From positions 35,954-99,887 of the forward strand of contig NZ_KV793784.1 in the NCBI RefSeq assembly GCF_001808555.1: a stretch of 63,934 bases of DNA. The letters are read 5' to 3'. A program made the position numbers and the translations under genes. Origin of the DNA: Porphyromonas sp. HMSC065F10 (GTDB lineage Bacteria; Bacteroidota; Bacteroidia; Bacteroidales; Porphyromonadaceae). Below are positions 8,366-16,773 of the stretch, one piece after another. The notes under the pieces are model-generated. The model was not told the origin of the DNA, ran no database searches, and saw only the letters and a list, made by a program, of their open reading frames with translations. Position 1 is the stretch's first letter. Each line of letters starts with the position of its first letter.

Positions 8366-9400
8366 TTACTTCTGCTCCCTCTTGAGGATCTGCTCCTGCC
8401 ACTTCCAAGCACTCCGGAGAGAGTCCTCTATCGTTGACTCCGCCCGCCAGCCGAGGTAGTCATTTGCCTTCTTGGGATCGGCCCATACGGCGACGATGTC
8501 TCCCTCGCGACGCGGTCCGATCTTGTAGGGGACCTTGACGCCCGTTGCTCGCTCAAAGGCGGTGATCAGCTCCAGCACGCTCTCCCCCTTACCGGTGCCG
8601 ATATTGTAGTACTCGTAGCTCTCTCCGTCCTTGTGGAGCATCCTGTCGATCGCAGCGACGTGCGCCTTGGCGAGATCCACGACGTGGATGTAGTCCCGGA
8701 TGCAGGTGCCATCGGGGGTGGGGTAGTCGTCCCCGAAGACGGTCAGCTCCTTGCGGATGCCGGCAGCCGCCTGGGTGATGTAGGGGATGAGGTTGGCGGG
8801 GACACCCCGAGGCTCCTCACCGATGTGGGCTGAGGGATGGGCCCCGATGGGATTGAAGTACCTCAGGCTGATTGCCTTGAAGGGTACACCGGAGTGGATC
8901 GTGTCGCGGAGGATCTCCTCATTGATCTGCTTCGTATTGCCATAGGGCGAGGTGGCGGGCATAAAGGGTGCCGACTCGTCTACGGGGAGCTTCTCCGGCT
9001 GACCATAGACCGTGCAGGAGGAGGAGAAGACGATCCCCTTCGTCCCGTACTCCGTCATGAGTGTCAGCTGATTGATGAGCGAGACGATGTTGTTGTGGTA
9101 ATAGAGTAGCGGTTTCTCGACCGACTCACCCACCGCCTTGCTGGCAGCGAAGTGGATCACTCCGACAATATCCGGATTCTCCTCATAGATGCGCCTCATC
9201 GCTGCGAGATCGTTGCAGTCGGCTTTGTAAAACCTGGGTCTCCGACCGGTGATCCGCTCGATCCCGTCAAGGACTGACTCGTCAGAGTTGGAGAGGTTGT
9301 CAACGATGACCACCTCATACCCTGCTTCCTGAAGCTCTACGGTGGTGTGTGATCCGATGAATCCCGTCCCTCCCGTTACCAGTATTGTCTCTTTACTCAT
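8366..9400 (-). CDS. galE: UDP-glucose 4-epimerase
   Basis: 344 residues, extended short-chain dehydrogenase fold. The NAD motif GGTGFIGSHT is at residues 9-18, the catalytic Ser in FSSSCTVYGQP and the YxxxK in SPYGNTK. It interconverts UDP-glucose and UDP-galactose for surface polysaccharide and galactose metabolism. It is the first gene of a likely galE-prs-mutY unit. A TACCTTTG box lies 28 bp upstream of the start, and the strong terminator of the rnf operon lies upstream of that. Confidence 0.96.
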   Translation of the reverse strand: MSKETILVTGGTGFIGSHTTVELQEAGYEVVIVDNLSNSDESVLDGIERITGRRPRFYKADCNDLAAMRRIYEENPDIVGVIHFAASKAVGESVEKPLLYYHNNIVSLINQLTLMTEYGTKGIVFSSSCTVYGQPEKLPVDESAPFMPATSPYGNTKQINEEILRDTIHSGVPFKAISLRYFNPIGAHPSAHIGEEPRGVPANLIPYITQAAAGIRKELTVFGDDYPTPDGTCIRDYIHVVDLAKAHVAAIDRMLHKDGESYEYYNIGTGKGESVLELITAFERATGVKVPYKIGPRREGDIVAVWADPKKANDYLGWRAESTIEDSLRSAWKWQEQILKREQK

Positions 9401-9428
9401 TTGCTTTGTATATCTGCGCTGTGCACCA

Positions 9429-9436
9429 CAAAGGTA
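9429..9436 (-). promoter_or_regulatory. putative -7 box for galE-prs-mutY
   Basis: Minus-strand TACCTTTG, 28 bp before the galE ATG. Confidence 0.55.
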
Positions 9437-9553
9437 GCCATTATTTCGGTAGAAAGGTTCACGTCACCTCGGGAAAATTTCTCAGTGGTGAGAAATTCCA
9501 ATCTTCCACTAAGTTAAATCTACTTTCAGGTCGCTGTGAAAACTAATCTCCAC

Positions 9554-9606
9554 AAAAAAATGCCGGAGCTCGCTCTTGATTAGAGAGAAAGCTCCGGCAC
9601 TTTTTG
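9554..9606 (-). terminator. Rho-independent terminator of the rnf operon
   Basis: The GC-rich stem tgccggagc / gctccggca (9561-9569 with 9591-9599) is followed on the minus strand by seven Ts (plus-strand A run 9554-9560), 27 bp after the rnfA stop. Confidence 0.9.
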
Positions 9607-9633
9607 TGAGGAAGAAGGTCTATGACCTTGTCC

Positions 9634-10206
9634 TTATACCACTCCGGTGAAGCCCATGAAGGCAAGCGACAGTATGCCGGCGACGAGAAGTGCTGCGGGG
9701 ATGCCCTGCATCGCCTTGGGGAGTGTGGTCTTGGCCAGCTGCTCGCGGATCGTCGCAAAGAGCGAGATTGCGATCGTGTAGCCGATACCGGTCGAGAAGG
9801 CGTACATCATCGCCTGAGAGAGGTTGTAGTCCTTCTGGATCACGAGGATGGCGACACCGAGGATGACACAGTTGGTGGTGATCAGCGGGAGGTAGATCCC
9901 GAGCGCCTGGAAGAGTGCCGGGGAGACCTTCTTGAGGACTGACTCGAGCATCTGCACAAGTGCAGCGATGACGAGGATGAAGACGACATTCTGCAGGTAG
10001 CCGAGGTTATTCGGGTCGAGGATCCCCTTCTGGAGACCGAAGGTGACCAGCACGGCAAGCACCATCACGAAGGTGACGGCAGCACCCATACCGAGGGCGG
10101 TATCGAGCTTCTTCGACACGCCGAGGAAGGGGCAGATACCGAGGAACTGGGCGAAGACAATATTATTGACAAATATTGCGCCGATAAGTATGACTAAATA
10201 CTCCAT
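9634..10206 (-). CDS. rnfA: Rnf complex subunit A (membrane)
   Basis: 190 residues with about six membrane helices, the family length. Starts MEYLVILIGAIFVNNIVFAQFLGICPFLGVSKK; the cysteine in FLGICPFLG and the one in TTNCVILG match the conserved cysteines of RnfA/NqrE subunits that coordinate an intramembrane iron-sulfur cluster in this family. Last gene of the operon, 34 bp after rnfE and followed by a strong terminator. It pairs with RnfE to form the membrane core of the ferredoxin:NAD oxidoreductase. Confidence 0.96.
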   Translation of the reverse strand: MEYLVILIGAIFVNNIVFAQFLGICPFLGVSKKLDTALGMGAAVTFVMVLAVLVTFGLQKGILDPNNLGYLQNVVFILVIAALVQMLESVLKKVSPALFQALGIYLPLITTNCVILGVAILVIQKDYNLSQAMMYAFSTGIGYTIAISLFATIREQLAKTTLPKAMQGIPAALLVAGILSLAFMGFTGVV

Positions 10207-10240
10207 ATCTTACTCTATATGACTTACTCGATGATGAGAC

Positions 10241-10924
10241 TTACACACCCTCCTTGGCAGCCATGGGCGTCTCGTGAGGCTGATCTTTGAGGAGCTCACG
10301 CTCAGCAGCCTCGCGCTCGCGGCGCTCGGCACTCTTCTTTCGTCTCTCCATAATGACGTTATTGGCAGCGATCATATACCCAAGGACAATAAATCCTCCG
10401 GGCGCAAGGACGAAGACGAGCGTGCCGTAGTCGGCGGAGAATATCTCCATGCCAAAGAGCTTGCCTGACCCGAGGATCTCACGGAAGCATCCGAGGAGCG
10501 TCAGGACGAAGGTGAAGCCCAGACCGGAGCCGAGCCCGTCAACGAGGGAGTCTGCAACGCCATTCTTGGAGGCGAAGGACTCCGCACGACCGAGGACGAT
10601 ACAATTGACGACGATCAGGGGGAGGAAGATGCCGAGGGCATCGTAGAGGGCGGGGGCATAGGCCTGTACCACCATCTGGACGATCGTGGTGAAGGCTGCG
10701 ATCACGACGATGAATGCCGGGATACGCACGCCATCGGGGATGACACTCTTGAGGAGCGAGATGACGACGTTGGAGCAGACGAGCACAAAGGTCGTCGCCA
10801 GTCCCATACCCATACCGGTCTCAGCACTCGAGGAGGTGCCGAGGGTGGCACACATGCCGAGGAGAGAGACGAGGATGGGGTTCTCTGTGATGAATCCGTT
10901 GAGGAATACTTTACCTTTATTCAT
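10241..10924 (-). CDS. rnfE: Rnf complex subunit E (membrane)
   Basis: About 227 residues from the ATG at 10924 (MNKGKVFLNGFITENPILV), the typical RnfE start; a longer frame to 11011 would overlap the end of rnfG and adds unrelated sequence. Contains multiple membrane helices and conserved cysteines in LGMCATLGTS and IVVNCIVLGRAE. The charged C-terminal tail (ERRKKSAERREREAAERELL) is likely cytoplasmic. It lies 7 bp after rnfG. Partner of RnfA in the membrane core. Confidence 0.95.
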   Translation of the reverse strand: MNKGKVFLNGFITENPILVSLLGMCATLGTSSSAETGMGMGLATTFVLVCSNVVISLLKSVIPDGVRIPAFIVVIAAFTTIVQMVVQAYAPALYDALGIFLPLIVVNCIVLGRAESFASKNGVADSLVDGLGSGLGFTFVLTLLGCFREILGSGKLFGMEIFSADYGTLVFVLAPGGFIVLGYMIAANNVIMERRKKSAERREREAAERELLKDQPHETPMAAKEGV

Positions 10925-10931
10925 GTCGAAA

Positions 10932-12038
10932 TCAATTTTCAGCGTTCTCGTAAGCAGTGCGTGCCTGAGTGGCGATGGCGGCTGTGCGGCTGATGGCATC
11001 AAGGAATGCACGACTCGTCACCGTGGCGCCACTGATGGCATCAATGTCTCCTCCATCCTGAGTGACCTTGAGCGGAGTCTCAAGAGAGCGCCCGCGGATG
11101 TCAGACGTGGGGTGACCATTGTCCCTAAACCACTGCGCCACCTGACCCCCGAGCTGCTCGCTCTCCGACTCTTGGAGGACGGCGTAGTCGAGGAGGTGGT
11201 TGCCTGCGTCCAGTGCAGCGACGAAGAGCATAGGGCCATTGTACCCACTCTCTGTGGGGGTAGTGATTGCTGCTCCCTGCCAGATGCCTCCCCTGGTGGC
11301 GGGATAGATGGTGTAGCTGTAGCCGGTGGCATCGGTGATGACACTCTGCTCGGCGACGGGATCATTGTCATGCTCAGGGAGGAGAGACAGGAGCAGGTCG
11401 CTGTCTACCTCAGTCGGCTCGGCAGTCTCATCGGCAGTCTCGCCGGAGTGACAGGTCGCTTCATCGATGGACTGTACGCCTCGCATCGCCTTATTCACCG
11501 CATCGAGGAAGGCGCGGCTGGTGATGGTGGCAGCGGTGATGGCATCGACGGTGCCATTGTCCTTGGTCACCTTAAGCGGCTCAGTGAGGGACTTGCCACG
11601 GACATCGCTGGAGGGGTGATCCTCGCTGTGGAACCAGTGGGTCACATGAGCACCCAGTCCAGGGGTCTCATTTTGCTCCAGGACGGTGTAGTCGATGAGG
11701 TTATTGTCGTTGTCGATGCCGACGAGGATGCGGACATCGCCGCTGAATCCATTGTGCGACGTTGACTCAACGGCATAGCCTATGGTCTCGCCACCCTTTG
11801 TTGCGGGATAAACAGTGAGGCTGTCGCCATCAACGGCGACCTTAAATTGCTCCTTGTACGGATCATTGTCGTACTCCGGGGCAACAGCCTTGATGCCGTC
11901 AAGGGTGGTATTGATGATCTGCTGGGCGATCACCTCTGAGGTCTGGCTGTTGATGAACGCGAGGAGACCTCCTGCCACCGAGCATACGAGCACGAGGCAG
12001 ATCAGCATATGGGGTAGGGTGGATGATAGCTTCTTCAT
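10932..12038 (-). CDS. rnfG: Rnf complex subunit G with two tandem FMN-binding domains
   Basis: 368 residues; single-domain RnfG proteins are roughly 200-240. One N-terminal membrane anchor (residues 10-30) is followed by two homologous halves: repeat 1 about residues 54-183, repeat 2 about 221-351. Over residues 141-182 and 309-350, 28 of 42 positions are identical, with the same YPATKGG / YPATRGG and DNDP segments ahead. FMN-attachment motifs (D-x-x-[S/T]-G-A-T) appear as DAITAAT (Thr171) and DAISGAT (Thr339). Repeat 1 keeps the RnfG motif ETPGLG (124-129) but has Ala for Gly in the flavin motif. Repeat 2 keeps the canonical flavin motif but has ESEQLG in place of ETPGLG. A Glu/Thr-rich linker (about 186-215) joins them. 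The gene sits between rnfD and rnfE as expected. Two covalent FMNs on one subunit would be unusual; whether both are loaded is unknown. Confidence 0.93.
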   Translation of the reverse strand: MKKLSSTLPHMLICLVLVCSVAGGLLAFINSQTSEVIAQQIINTTLDGIKAVAPEYDNDPYKEQFKVAVDGDSLTVYPATKGGETIGYAVESTSHNGFSGDVRILVGIDNDNNLIDYTVLEQNETPGLGAHVTHWFHSEDHPSSDVRGKSLTEPLKVTKDNGTVDAITAATITSRAFLDAVNKAMRGVQSIDEATCHSGETADETAEPTEVDSDLLLSLLPEHDNDPVAEQSVITDATGYSYTIYPATRGGIWQGAAITTPTESGYNGPMLFVAALDAGNHLLDYAVLQESESEQLGGQVAQWFRDNGHPTSDIRGRSLETPLKVTQDGGDIDAISGATVTSRAFLDAISRTAAIATQARTAYENAEN

Positions 12039-12060
12039 GATACTCTGTGTGATAAGCGGT

Positions 12061-13053
12061 TCACTTGCGGAATAAGCGAGGCTTGATGTACTGATTGATC
12101 ATCGGCGTGAAGCCATTCATAAAGAGGATGGCAAAGGACATACCCTCGGGGTAGGAGCCCCAGAAGCGGATCACCATTGTGATCAGTCCGATCATCACTC
12201 CGTAGAGGATCTGACCGCCCTTACTCATAGGAGAGGTGACATAGTCGGTCGCCATAAAGATCGCTCCGATGAGCATACCACCGGTCATCAGTTGCAGGAC
12301 AGGACTCATATACATAGTCGGGTCAATAAGCCACATAATGCCGGAGAAAACGAATGCGGTGCAGAGGATCGTGACAGGGATGTGCCAGGTGATCACCTTG
12401 CGGAGGAGGAGGTAGACAAAGCCTATCAGAAGGGCGATGGCAGATACCTCACCAAAGGACCCGGAGAGCTGTCCGAGGAACATCTCTGTCGCTGAGGGAA
12501 GCATATCAAGGCTGTAGTCGGGCGAGCCGGCGAGTACCCCCTTGGCAATCGCCAGTGGTGTCGCTCCTGTGGTGGCATCGGTGCCGACGGCCAAGATCTG
12601 ATGTGCCGGCGGGTAGATGGTCATCTGCTTGGGAAAAGAGACAAGCAGGAAGACACGACCGAGGATGGCGGGATTGAAGATATTATTCCCCAAACCTCCG
12701 AAGGGCATCTTGGCCAACGCAATGGCTGCGAAGTCTCCGATGAGGAGGATCCAGATCGGGAGATTGGCGGGGACATTGAGTGCCAAGAGGAAGCCGGGGA
12801 TAATCGCGGAGCCATCGGTGATGGTGAGCTCTTTCTTCCCCATCACGAAGCGAGTGATGAACCACTCGAAGAACATCGATGCGACGATCGACGTCACCGT
12901 CAGACCGAGGGGTGCCCAGCCGAAGAAGATGACCGAGGCGATCAGCGCCGGGATCAGTGCGATGATCACGTCATACATATTTCGTTCGATAGAGTCGTGT
13001 ATGTGGACGTGGGGCGACGGGGAGACGAGTAACTTAGCTGTAGTATCAGACAT
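12061..13053 (-). CDS. rnfD: Rnf complex subunit D (membrane, covalent FMN)
   Basis: 330 residues with about nine or ten membrane helices. The covalent FMN motif is in GTDATTGATPLAIAK (Asp-x-x-Thr-Gly-Ala-Thr). Other hallmarks are SPSPHVHIHDSIERNMYDVI at the N-terminus, the LALNVPANLPIW loop, GGLGNNIFNPAILGR and FMATDYVTSPMS. It lies between rnfC (34 bp upstream) and rnfG (22 bp downstream) and is part of the ion-translocating membrane module. Confidence 0.97.
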   Translation of the reverse strand: MSDTTAKLLVSPSPHVHIHDSIERNMYDVIIALIPALIASVIFFGWAPLGLTVTSIVASMFFEWFITRFVMGKKELTITDGSAIIPGFLLALNVPANLPIWILLIGDFAAIALAKMPFGGLGNNIFNPAILGRVFLLVSFPKQMTIYPPAHQILAVGTDATTGATPLAIAKGVLAGSPDYSLDMLPSATEMFLGQLSGSFGEVSAIALLIGFVYLLLRKVITWHIPVTILCTAFVFSGIMWLIDPTMYMSPVLQLMTGGMLIGAIFMATDYVTSPMSKGGQILYGVMIGLITMVIRFWGSYPEGMSFAILFMNGFTPMINQYIKPRLFRK

Positions 13054-13087
13054 GGGATGCTGTTATCTCAAAATCAAGTGATGACTC

Positions 13088-14422
13088 TTACTTACGTGCG
13101 CGACGGATGGCCATGACACGCCCCTTGCCCATACGGATATGGTCGAGGAGGGGACGATTGGCGGGGCAGATGAAGCTGCAGCTACCGCACTCAATGCAGT
13201 CGTAGACATGGTTTGCCTCCAGTGCATCCCAGTCCTTATATACGGTGTCTCGCATGAGGAAGGCGGGATTGAGACCCATAGGGCAGGCTCCGACACACTT
13301 GGCGCAGCGGATGCAATTGCGCATCGGGCGGCGCTTGGTGTCCTCCTCGAGCAGCATCAGCACGCCACTGGTCCCCTTGGCAACAGGGATCTCGTCGGAG
13401 TAGACCGCCTTACCCATCATCGGACCTCCGCTCACTAACTTGGCTGTGGAGCGAGGCATACCACCGGCCGTCTCAATGAGCTCGCTCAGAGGAGTGCCGA
13501 TGCGGACAAGGAGGTTGCAGGGATTCTTCACCGCCTTGCCGGTCACGGTCACAACGCGCTCCACGAGAGGCTTATGCTTCTGTACCGCCTCATAGACAGC
13601 GAGGGCAGTACCGACGTTCTGCACGATGGCACCCTCGGTGACGGGGAGCTTACCTGAGGCGACGCGACGCTTGAGCACCGTGTCGATCAGCTGCTTCTCA
13701 CCACCCTGGGGGTACTTCACCTTCATCGGGACGATCTCGATACCGGGCATGGAGGAGGCGAGCTGAGTGAGCTTGTCGATCGCATCGCGCTTATTATTCT
13801 CTATCGCCACGTAGCCCTTGGTGACGCTTACGGACTTCATCAGGATCTGCAGCCCGATAAGCACCTCCTCTCCCCGCTCAAGCAGGGTCCGGTGGTCTGC
13901 CGTGAGGTATGGCTCACACTCGGCACCATTAATGATGACGCACTCGGGGGTGGCGTCCTTGGGAGGCATAAGCTTGACGTTGGTGGGGAAGGTGGCGCCA
14001 CCCATACCTACGATGCCGCACTCAGCGATGCGCTGGATGATCTCCTCGCTCGACAGCTTGATGTCGCGCACGATCTCGGGGGTGCGGTCGATGGTCTCCT
14101 CCCATATGTCCTCGCCATCACACTGAATGGTGATGCAGGGCTTCTGGTATCCGGAGGCATCGAGGATGGTCTCGATCTTCTTGACCTTACCGGAGACGGA
14201 GGAGTGGATATTGGCGGAGACGAAGCCGTCTGCCTTGGCAATCAGTGTGCCCACCTTGACCTCGTCGCCACGGCTTACCACCGGAGTGGCGGGCTTGCCG
14301 ATGTGCTGACCGAGCAGGATGGATACGGTCTTGGGGATAGGCTGTACCTGGATGGGAGAGTCGTGAGAGATCTTATTCTCCTCCGGGTGTACACCGCCCT
14401 TCGAAAATGTCTTCAGGAACAT
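13088..14422 (-). CDS. rnfC: Rnf complex subunit C (NADH/FMN, iron-sulfur)
   Basis: 444 residues. An N-terminal barrel-sandwich region (ILLGQHIGKPATPVVSRGDEV, SSVSGKVKKI) is followed by the nucleotide-binding segment (ECGIVGMGGATFPTNVKL) and a SLBB-like region. Two 4Fe-4S motifs lie near the C-terminus: CIRCAKCVGACP and CIECGSCSFICP. It forms the cytoplasmic NAD-reducing module together with RnfB. It follows rnfB by 45 bp in the standard Bacteroidales order B-C-D-G-E-A. Confidence 0.97.
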   Translation of the reverse strand: MFLKTFSKGGVHPEENKISHDSPIQVQPIPKTVSILLGQHIGKPATPVVSRGDEVKVGTLIAKADGFVSANIHSSVSGKVKKIETILDASGYQKPCITIQCDGEDIWEETIDRTPEIVRDIKLSSEEIIQRIAECGIVGMGGATFPTNVKLMPPKDATPECVIINGAECEPYLTADHRTLLERGEEVLIGLQILMKSVSVTKGYVAIENNKRDAIDKLTQLASSMPGIEIVPMKVKYPQGGEKQLIDTVLKRRVASGKLPVTEGAIVQNVGTALAVYEAVQKHKPLVERVVTVTGKAVKNPCNLLVRIGTPLSELIETAGGMPRSTAKLVSGGPMMGKAVYSDEIPVAKGTSGVLMLLEEDTKRRPMRNCIRCAKCVGACPMGLNPAFLMRDTVYKDWDALEANHVYDCIECGSCSFICPANRPLLDHIRMGKGRVMAIRRARK

Positions 14423-14467
14423 ATTATGTAGTCTGTACTTACTTCTGAGGTTGTGAGAAAAGGGAGA

Positions 14468-15349
14468 TTAGGCCTCGGCAGGGGTCTCCGCCGGGGTGGT
14501 CACCGCCTTCTCCTCGACAGGCTTCTCCACCTTGGGCTTACGCGCGGGGAAGTTGACCTCGTGAATCGCGCCCGTGGGGCATACCTCTACGCACTTGCGA
14601 CAGAGACGGCACTTGGTATGGTCGATGTAGGAGAGGTTGTCGCTGATCGTGATGGCGTCAAACTTGCACTCCTTGAAGCACTTGCTGCAGCCAATGCAGG
14701 CATTGGCGCAGATCTTCTTATTGATCGCTCCCTTATCCTTATTGACGCAGGAGACGAAGATGCGGCGGTTTTTCTTTCCTTTCTTCCGTAGCTCGATGAT
14801 ATTGCGAGGGCAGGCCTTGACGCACTGACCGCAGGAGGTACACTTGTCCTCATCGACCTCGGGGAGACCGGTGGCGGGATTCATGTGGATGGCATCGAAG
14901 TCGCAGACGCTCACGCAGTCGCCGCATCCGAGACAGCCATAGGTACAGAGGGTCTCGCCACCATAGAGAGAGTGAGCTACGGCACAGCTCTTGACACCGT
15001 CAAAGATATTGACTCTGGGGCGTGCCTCGCAGGTGCCATTGCAACGGACGACAGCGATGAGGGGATCCTGCTCCTCGACCGTGCGACCGAGTATGTCGGC
15101 CACGTCCTGCATCACCGCATTTCCCCCTACGGTGCAGAAGAGCCCATCGAGGGTCTCGTGCTCTACGCAGGCCTTGGCAAAGGAGGCGCAGCCGGGATAG
15201 CCACAGTTACCGCAATTGGCGCCCGGGAGCGCCCCTTGCACCTCCCCGATGCGAGGATCCTCCTCGACCTTGAAGGAAGTCATTACCCAATAGATCAGCA
15301 GGGCGATGATCGCTGCTGCCAGGGCTAGAAATAGAATAGTGAAAATCAT
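14468..15349 (-). CDS. rnfB: Rnf complex subunit B (ferredoxin-interacting, poly iron-sulfur)
   Basis: 293 residues. An N-terminal membrane anchor (about 2-24) precedes the Fe-S domain NCGNCGYPGCASFAKAC, then four ferredoxin-type clusters: CLGCGDCVSVC, CTSCGQCVKACP, CIGCSKCFKEC and CRLCRKCVEVCP. The C-terminal tail is rich in Lys, Pro, Glu and Thr (KPKVEKPVEEKAV) and looks disordered. It accepts electrons from reduced ferredoxin and passes them into the complex. First core subunit of the operon, 45 bp after the rseC-like gene. Confidence 0.96.
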   Translation of the reverse strand: MIFTILFLALAAAIIALLIYWVMTSFKVEEDPRIGEVQGALPGANCGNCGYPGCASFAKACVEHETLDGLFCTVGGNAVMQDVADILGRTVEEQDPLIAVVRCNGTCEARPRVNIFDGVKSCAVAHSLYGGETLCTYGCLGCGDCVSVCDFDAIHMNPATGLPEVDEDKCTSCGQCVKACPRNIIELRKKGKKNRRIFVSCVNKDKGAINKKICANACIGCSKCFKECKFDAITISDNLSYIDHTKCRLCRKCVEVCPTGAIHEVNFPARKPKVEKPVEEKAVTTPAETPAEA

Positions 15350-15394
15350 GGATGAATATGATTACCGGACAAAACTGTCTCGTGAAGAATAATC

Positions 15395-15820
15395 TCAGTC
15401 GTGCGTCCCTCTCAGTGGTCGGATGCGGAATGTAAAGATGCGCTTGAAGTGATCGCGAAGCACCCACAGGAGTACCGCATAGAGCGACACCGTGGCAAGG
15501 ATCACCCCGATGAGCGCCATCTCCCCGATGCCGAGGTACTTGGGGAGTAGCACCGCCTCAAGGATAATCAGTACTAGGGGGATGATGTAGGCATAGGTAG
15601 ATGCCTGGAGGACCTTGGGGTCGTCAGCGATGATCTGCACGGGATCGCCCACCGAGAGCCCCACCGGGATATCTCGCGTGATCGTAACCGTCCGCATACG
15701 CATATCCGATGCCGTACAGGCTCCCCGTGCATGGCACGATGAGCACGCTGACATCTGCAACACCTCTACCTCAACCTCTGTGGGGCGGATGGCGGTCACT
15801 TTTCCGATCCTACACTCCAT
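15395..15820 (-). CDS. RseC/MucC-family membrane protein heading the rnf operon
   Basis: 141 residues. A beta-rich N-terminal part has cysteines at 3, 26, 29 and 35 (CSSCHARGAC), followed by two membrane helices (about 76-93 and 97-117) and a basic tail. This matches the RseC/MucC family (SoxR-reducing system protein), which commonly precedes rnfB in Bacteroidota; in Enterobacteria RseC works with Rsx/Rnf to keep SoxR reduced. Here a role in assembly or redox tuning of Rnf is an inference from position. It is the first gene of a seven-gene operon with a TACATTTG box about 95 bp upstream. Confidence 0.88.
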   Translation of the reverse strand: MECRIGKVTAIRPTEVEVEVLQMSACSSCHARGACTASDMRMRTVTITRDIPVGLSVGDPVQIIADDPKVLQASTYAYIIPLVLIILEAVLLPKYLGIGEMALIGVILATVSLYAVLLWVLRDHFKRIFTFRIRPLRGTHD

Positions 15821-15915
15821 ATAAAACTGTTGTCTCTTAGTCCTTTGGTGGTCGTTCCTGTCTTCCGCTACACCTCTTCCGTGGAGTACGGAGTAGGCTT
15901 AGACTTACTTGTCGG

Positions 15916-15923
15916 CAAATGTA
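15916..15923 (-). promoter_or_regulatory. putative -7 box for the rseC-rnfBCDGEA operon
   Basis: Minus-strand TACATTTG, 95 bp before the first ATG. No -33 TTG at standard spacing. Between here and 16088 no other feature is evident. Confidence 0.45.
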
Positions 15924-16087
15924 GCGAAATAATCTTGACTTTTAGGCTTTTTTCTACTTCTTTGTCACCTGCGGTTTACAAAATTCTTGCAAAAGGTCTG
16001 TCGGTGGACTCTAAAACGGGTCTCGCGTGATCATAGTCCTGACAATCTGTCGGAGCTTATGGACCTCCTCCATCCGTAGGTCCCAAG

Positions 16088-16169
16088 GTATAGCTGATAT
16101 TAGTGTCGTCTAATACCGATATTAGACGTCACTAATATCGGTATTAGAGATCACTAATATCGGTATTAG
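16088..16169. repeat. 22-bp-period array of 16-bp near-palindromes (array 2)
   Basis: Three intact units at 16110-16125 (CTAATACCGATATTAG), 16132-16147 and 16154-16169 (both CTAATATCGGTATTAG), with 6-bp spacers acgtca and agatca. A degenerate fourth unit at 16088-16103 keeps the same phase and the half-site GATATTAG. It lies in a 566-bp gene-free stretch between the rnf operon start and trxA. From 16170 to 16301 I see nothing recognisable. Confidence 0.92.
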
Positions 16170-16301
16170 AGATACGGCTCTGTTGACTCTTGATTAACTG
16201 TCTGATATGGAAGGTCCATAAAGATCCCCGTCTCGTCGGGAAGTTGTCCCTGCTGACCATCCCATCCGATAGACGTGGTCTATTATGCGATCGCTCTAAG
16301 T

Positions 16302-16336
16302 AAAAAAAGGTCACCGAGACCTTAGTCCCGATGACC
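16302..16336 (-). terminator. terminator after trxA
   Basis: On the minus strand an 11-bp stem with wobble pairs (ggtcatcggga / tctcggtgacc) is followed by seven Ts, about 50 bp after the trxA stop. Confidence 0.8.
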
Positions 16337-16386
16337 CTATGAGTTTATGAGGCCCCTCTATGTGGGAGAGGTCTGCGCACGATGGC

Positions 16387-16710
16387 TTACTTGCTGATGA
16401 GAGCGTCAATAGCCTCCTTGAGCTTGTCCTTAGGCTGAGCGCCTACCTTCCGCTCCACCACCTCACCGTCCTTGATGAAGAGGATCGTGGGGATGCTGAT
16501 CACGCCGTAGCGGGTGGGGATCTCGGTATTGGCGTCTACGTCCATCTTGCCGATGAGGACCTGCTCTGCATCGTACTGCTTAGCAAATTCGTCGATCATC
16601 GGAGAGACCATACGGCAGGGACCGCACCACTGTGCCCAGAGGTCTACGACCATTGCCTTGCCTGACTTCAGGTGCTCATCAAAGTTAGCGTCTGTAAATT
16701 CAAATGCCAT
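16387..16710 (-). CDS. trxA: thioredoxin
   Basis: 107 residues, classic thioredoxin length, with the redox motif WCGPC in VDLWAQWCGPCRM and the cis-proline segment SIPTILFIKDGE. Cytoplasmic disulfide reductant. It lies 63 bp after dnaE and is followed by a terminator, so it may be the last gene of the SIMPL-ligA-dnaE-trxA run or have its own promoter. Confidence 0.97.
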   Translation of the reverse strand: MAFEFTDANFDEHLKSGKAMVVDLWAQWCGPCRMVSPMIDEFAKQYDAEQVLIGKMDVDANTEIPTRYGVISIPTILFIKDGEVVERKVGAQPKDKLKEAIDALISK

Positions 16711-16773
16711 AATCTGATTTATTAGTTATAAAGTATAATACTACAATACTATCTATCTATTTCCGTGCCATCC

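Noticed and set aside
10925-11011. Extended start of rnfE
   Set aside because: The extra residues are antisense-like sequence from the end of rnfG; MNKGKVFLNGF is the family N-terminus.
15830-16030. Small plus-strand frame upstream of the rnf operon
   Set aside because: It overlaps the rnf -7 box on the other strand and has no signal peptide, domain or promoter of its own.
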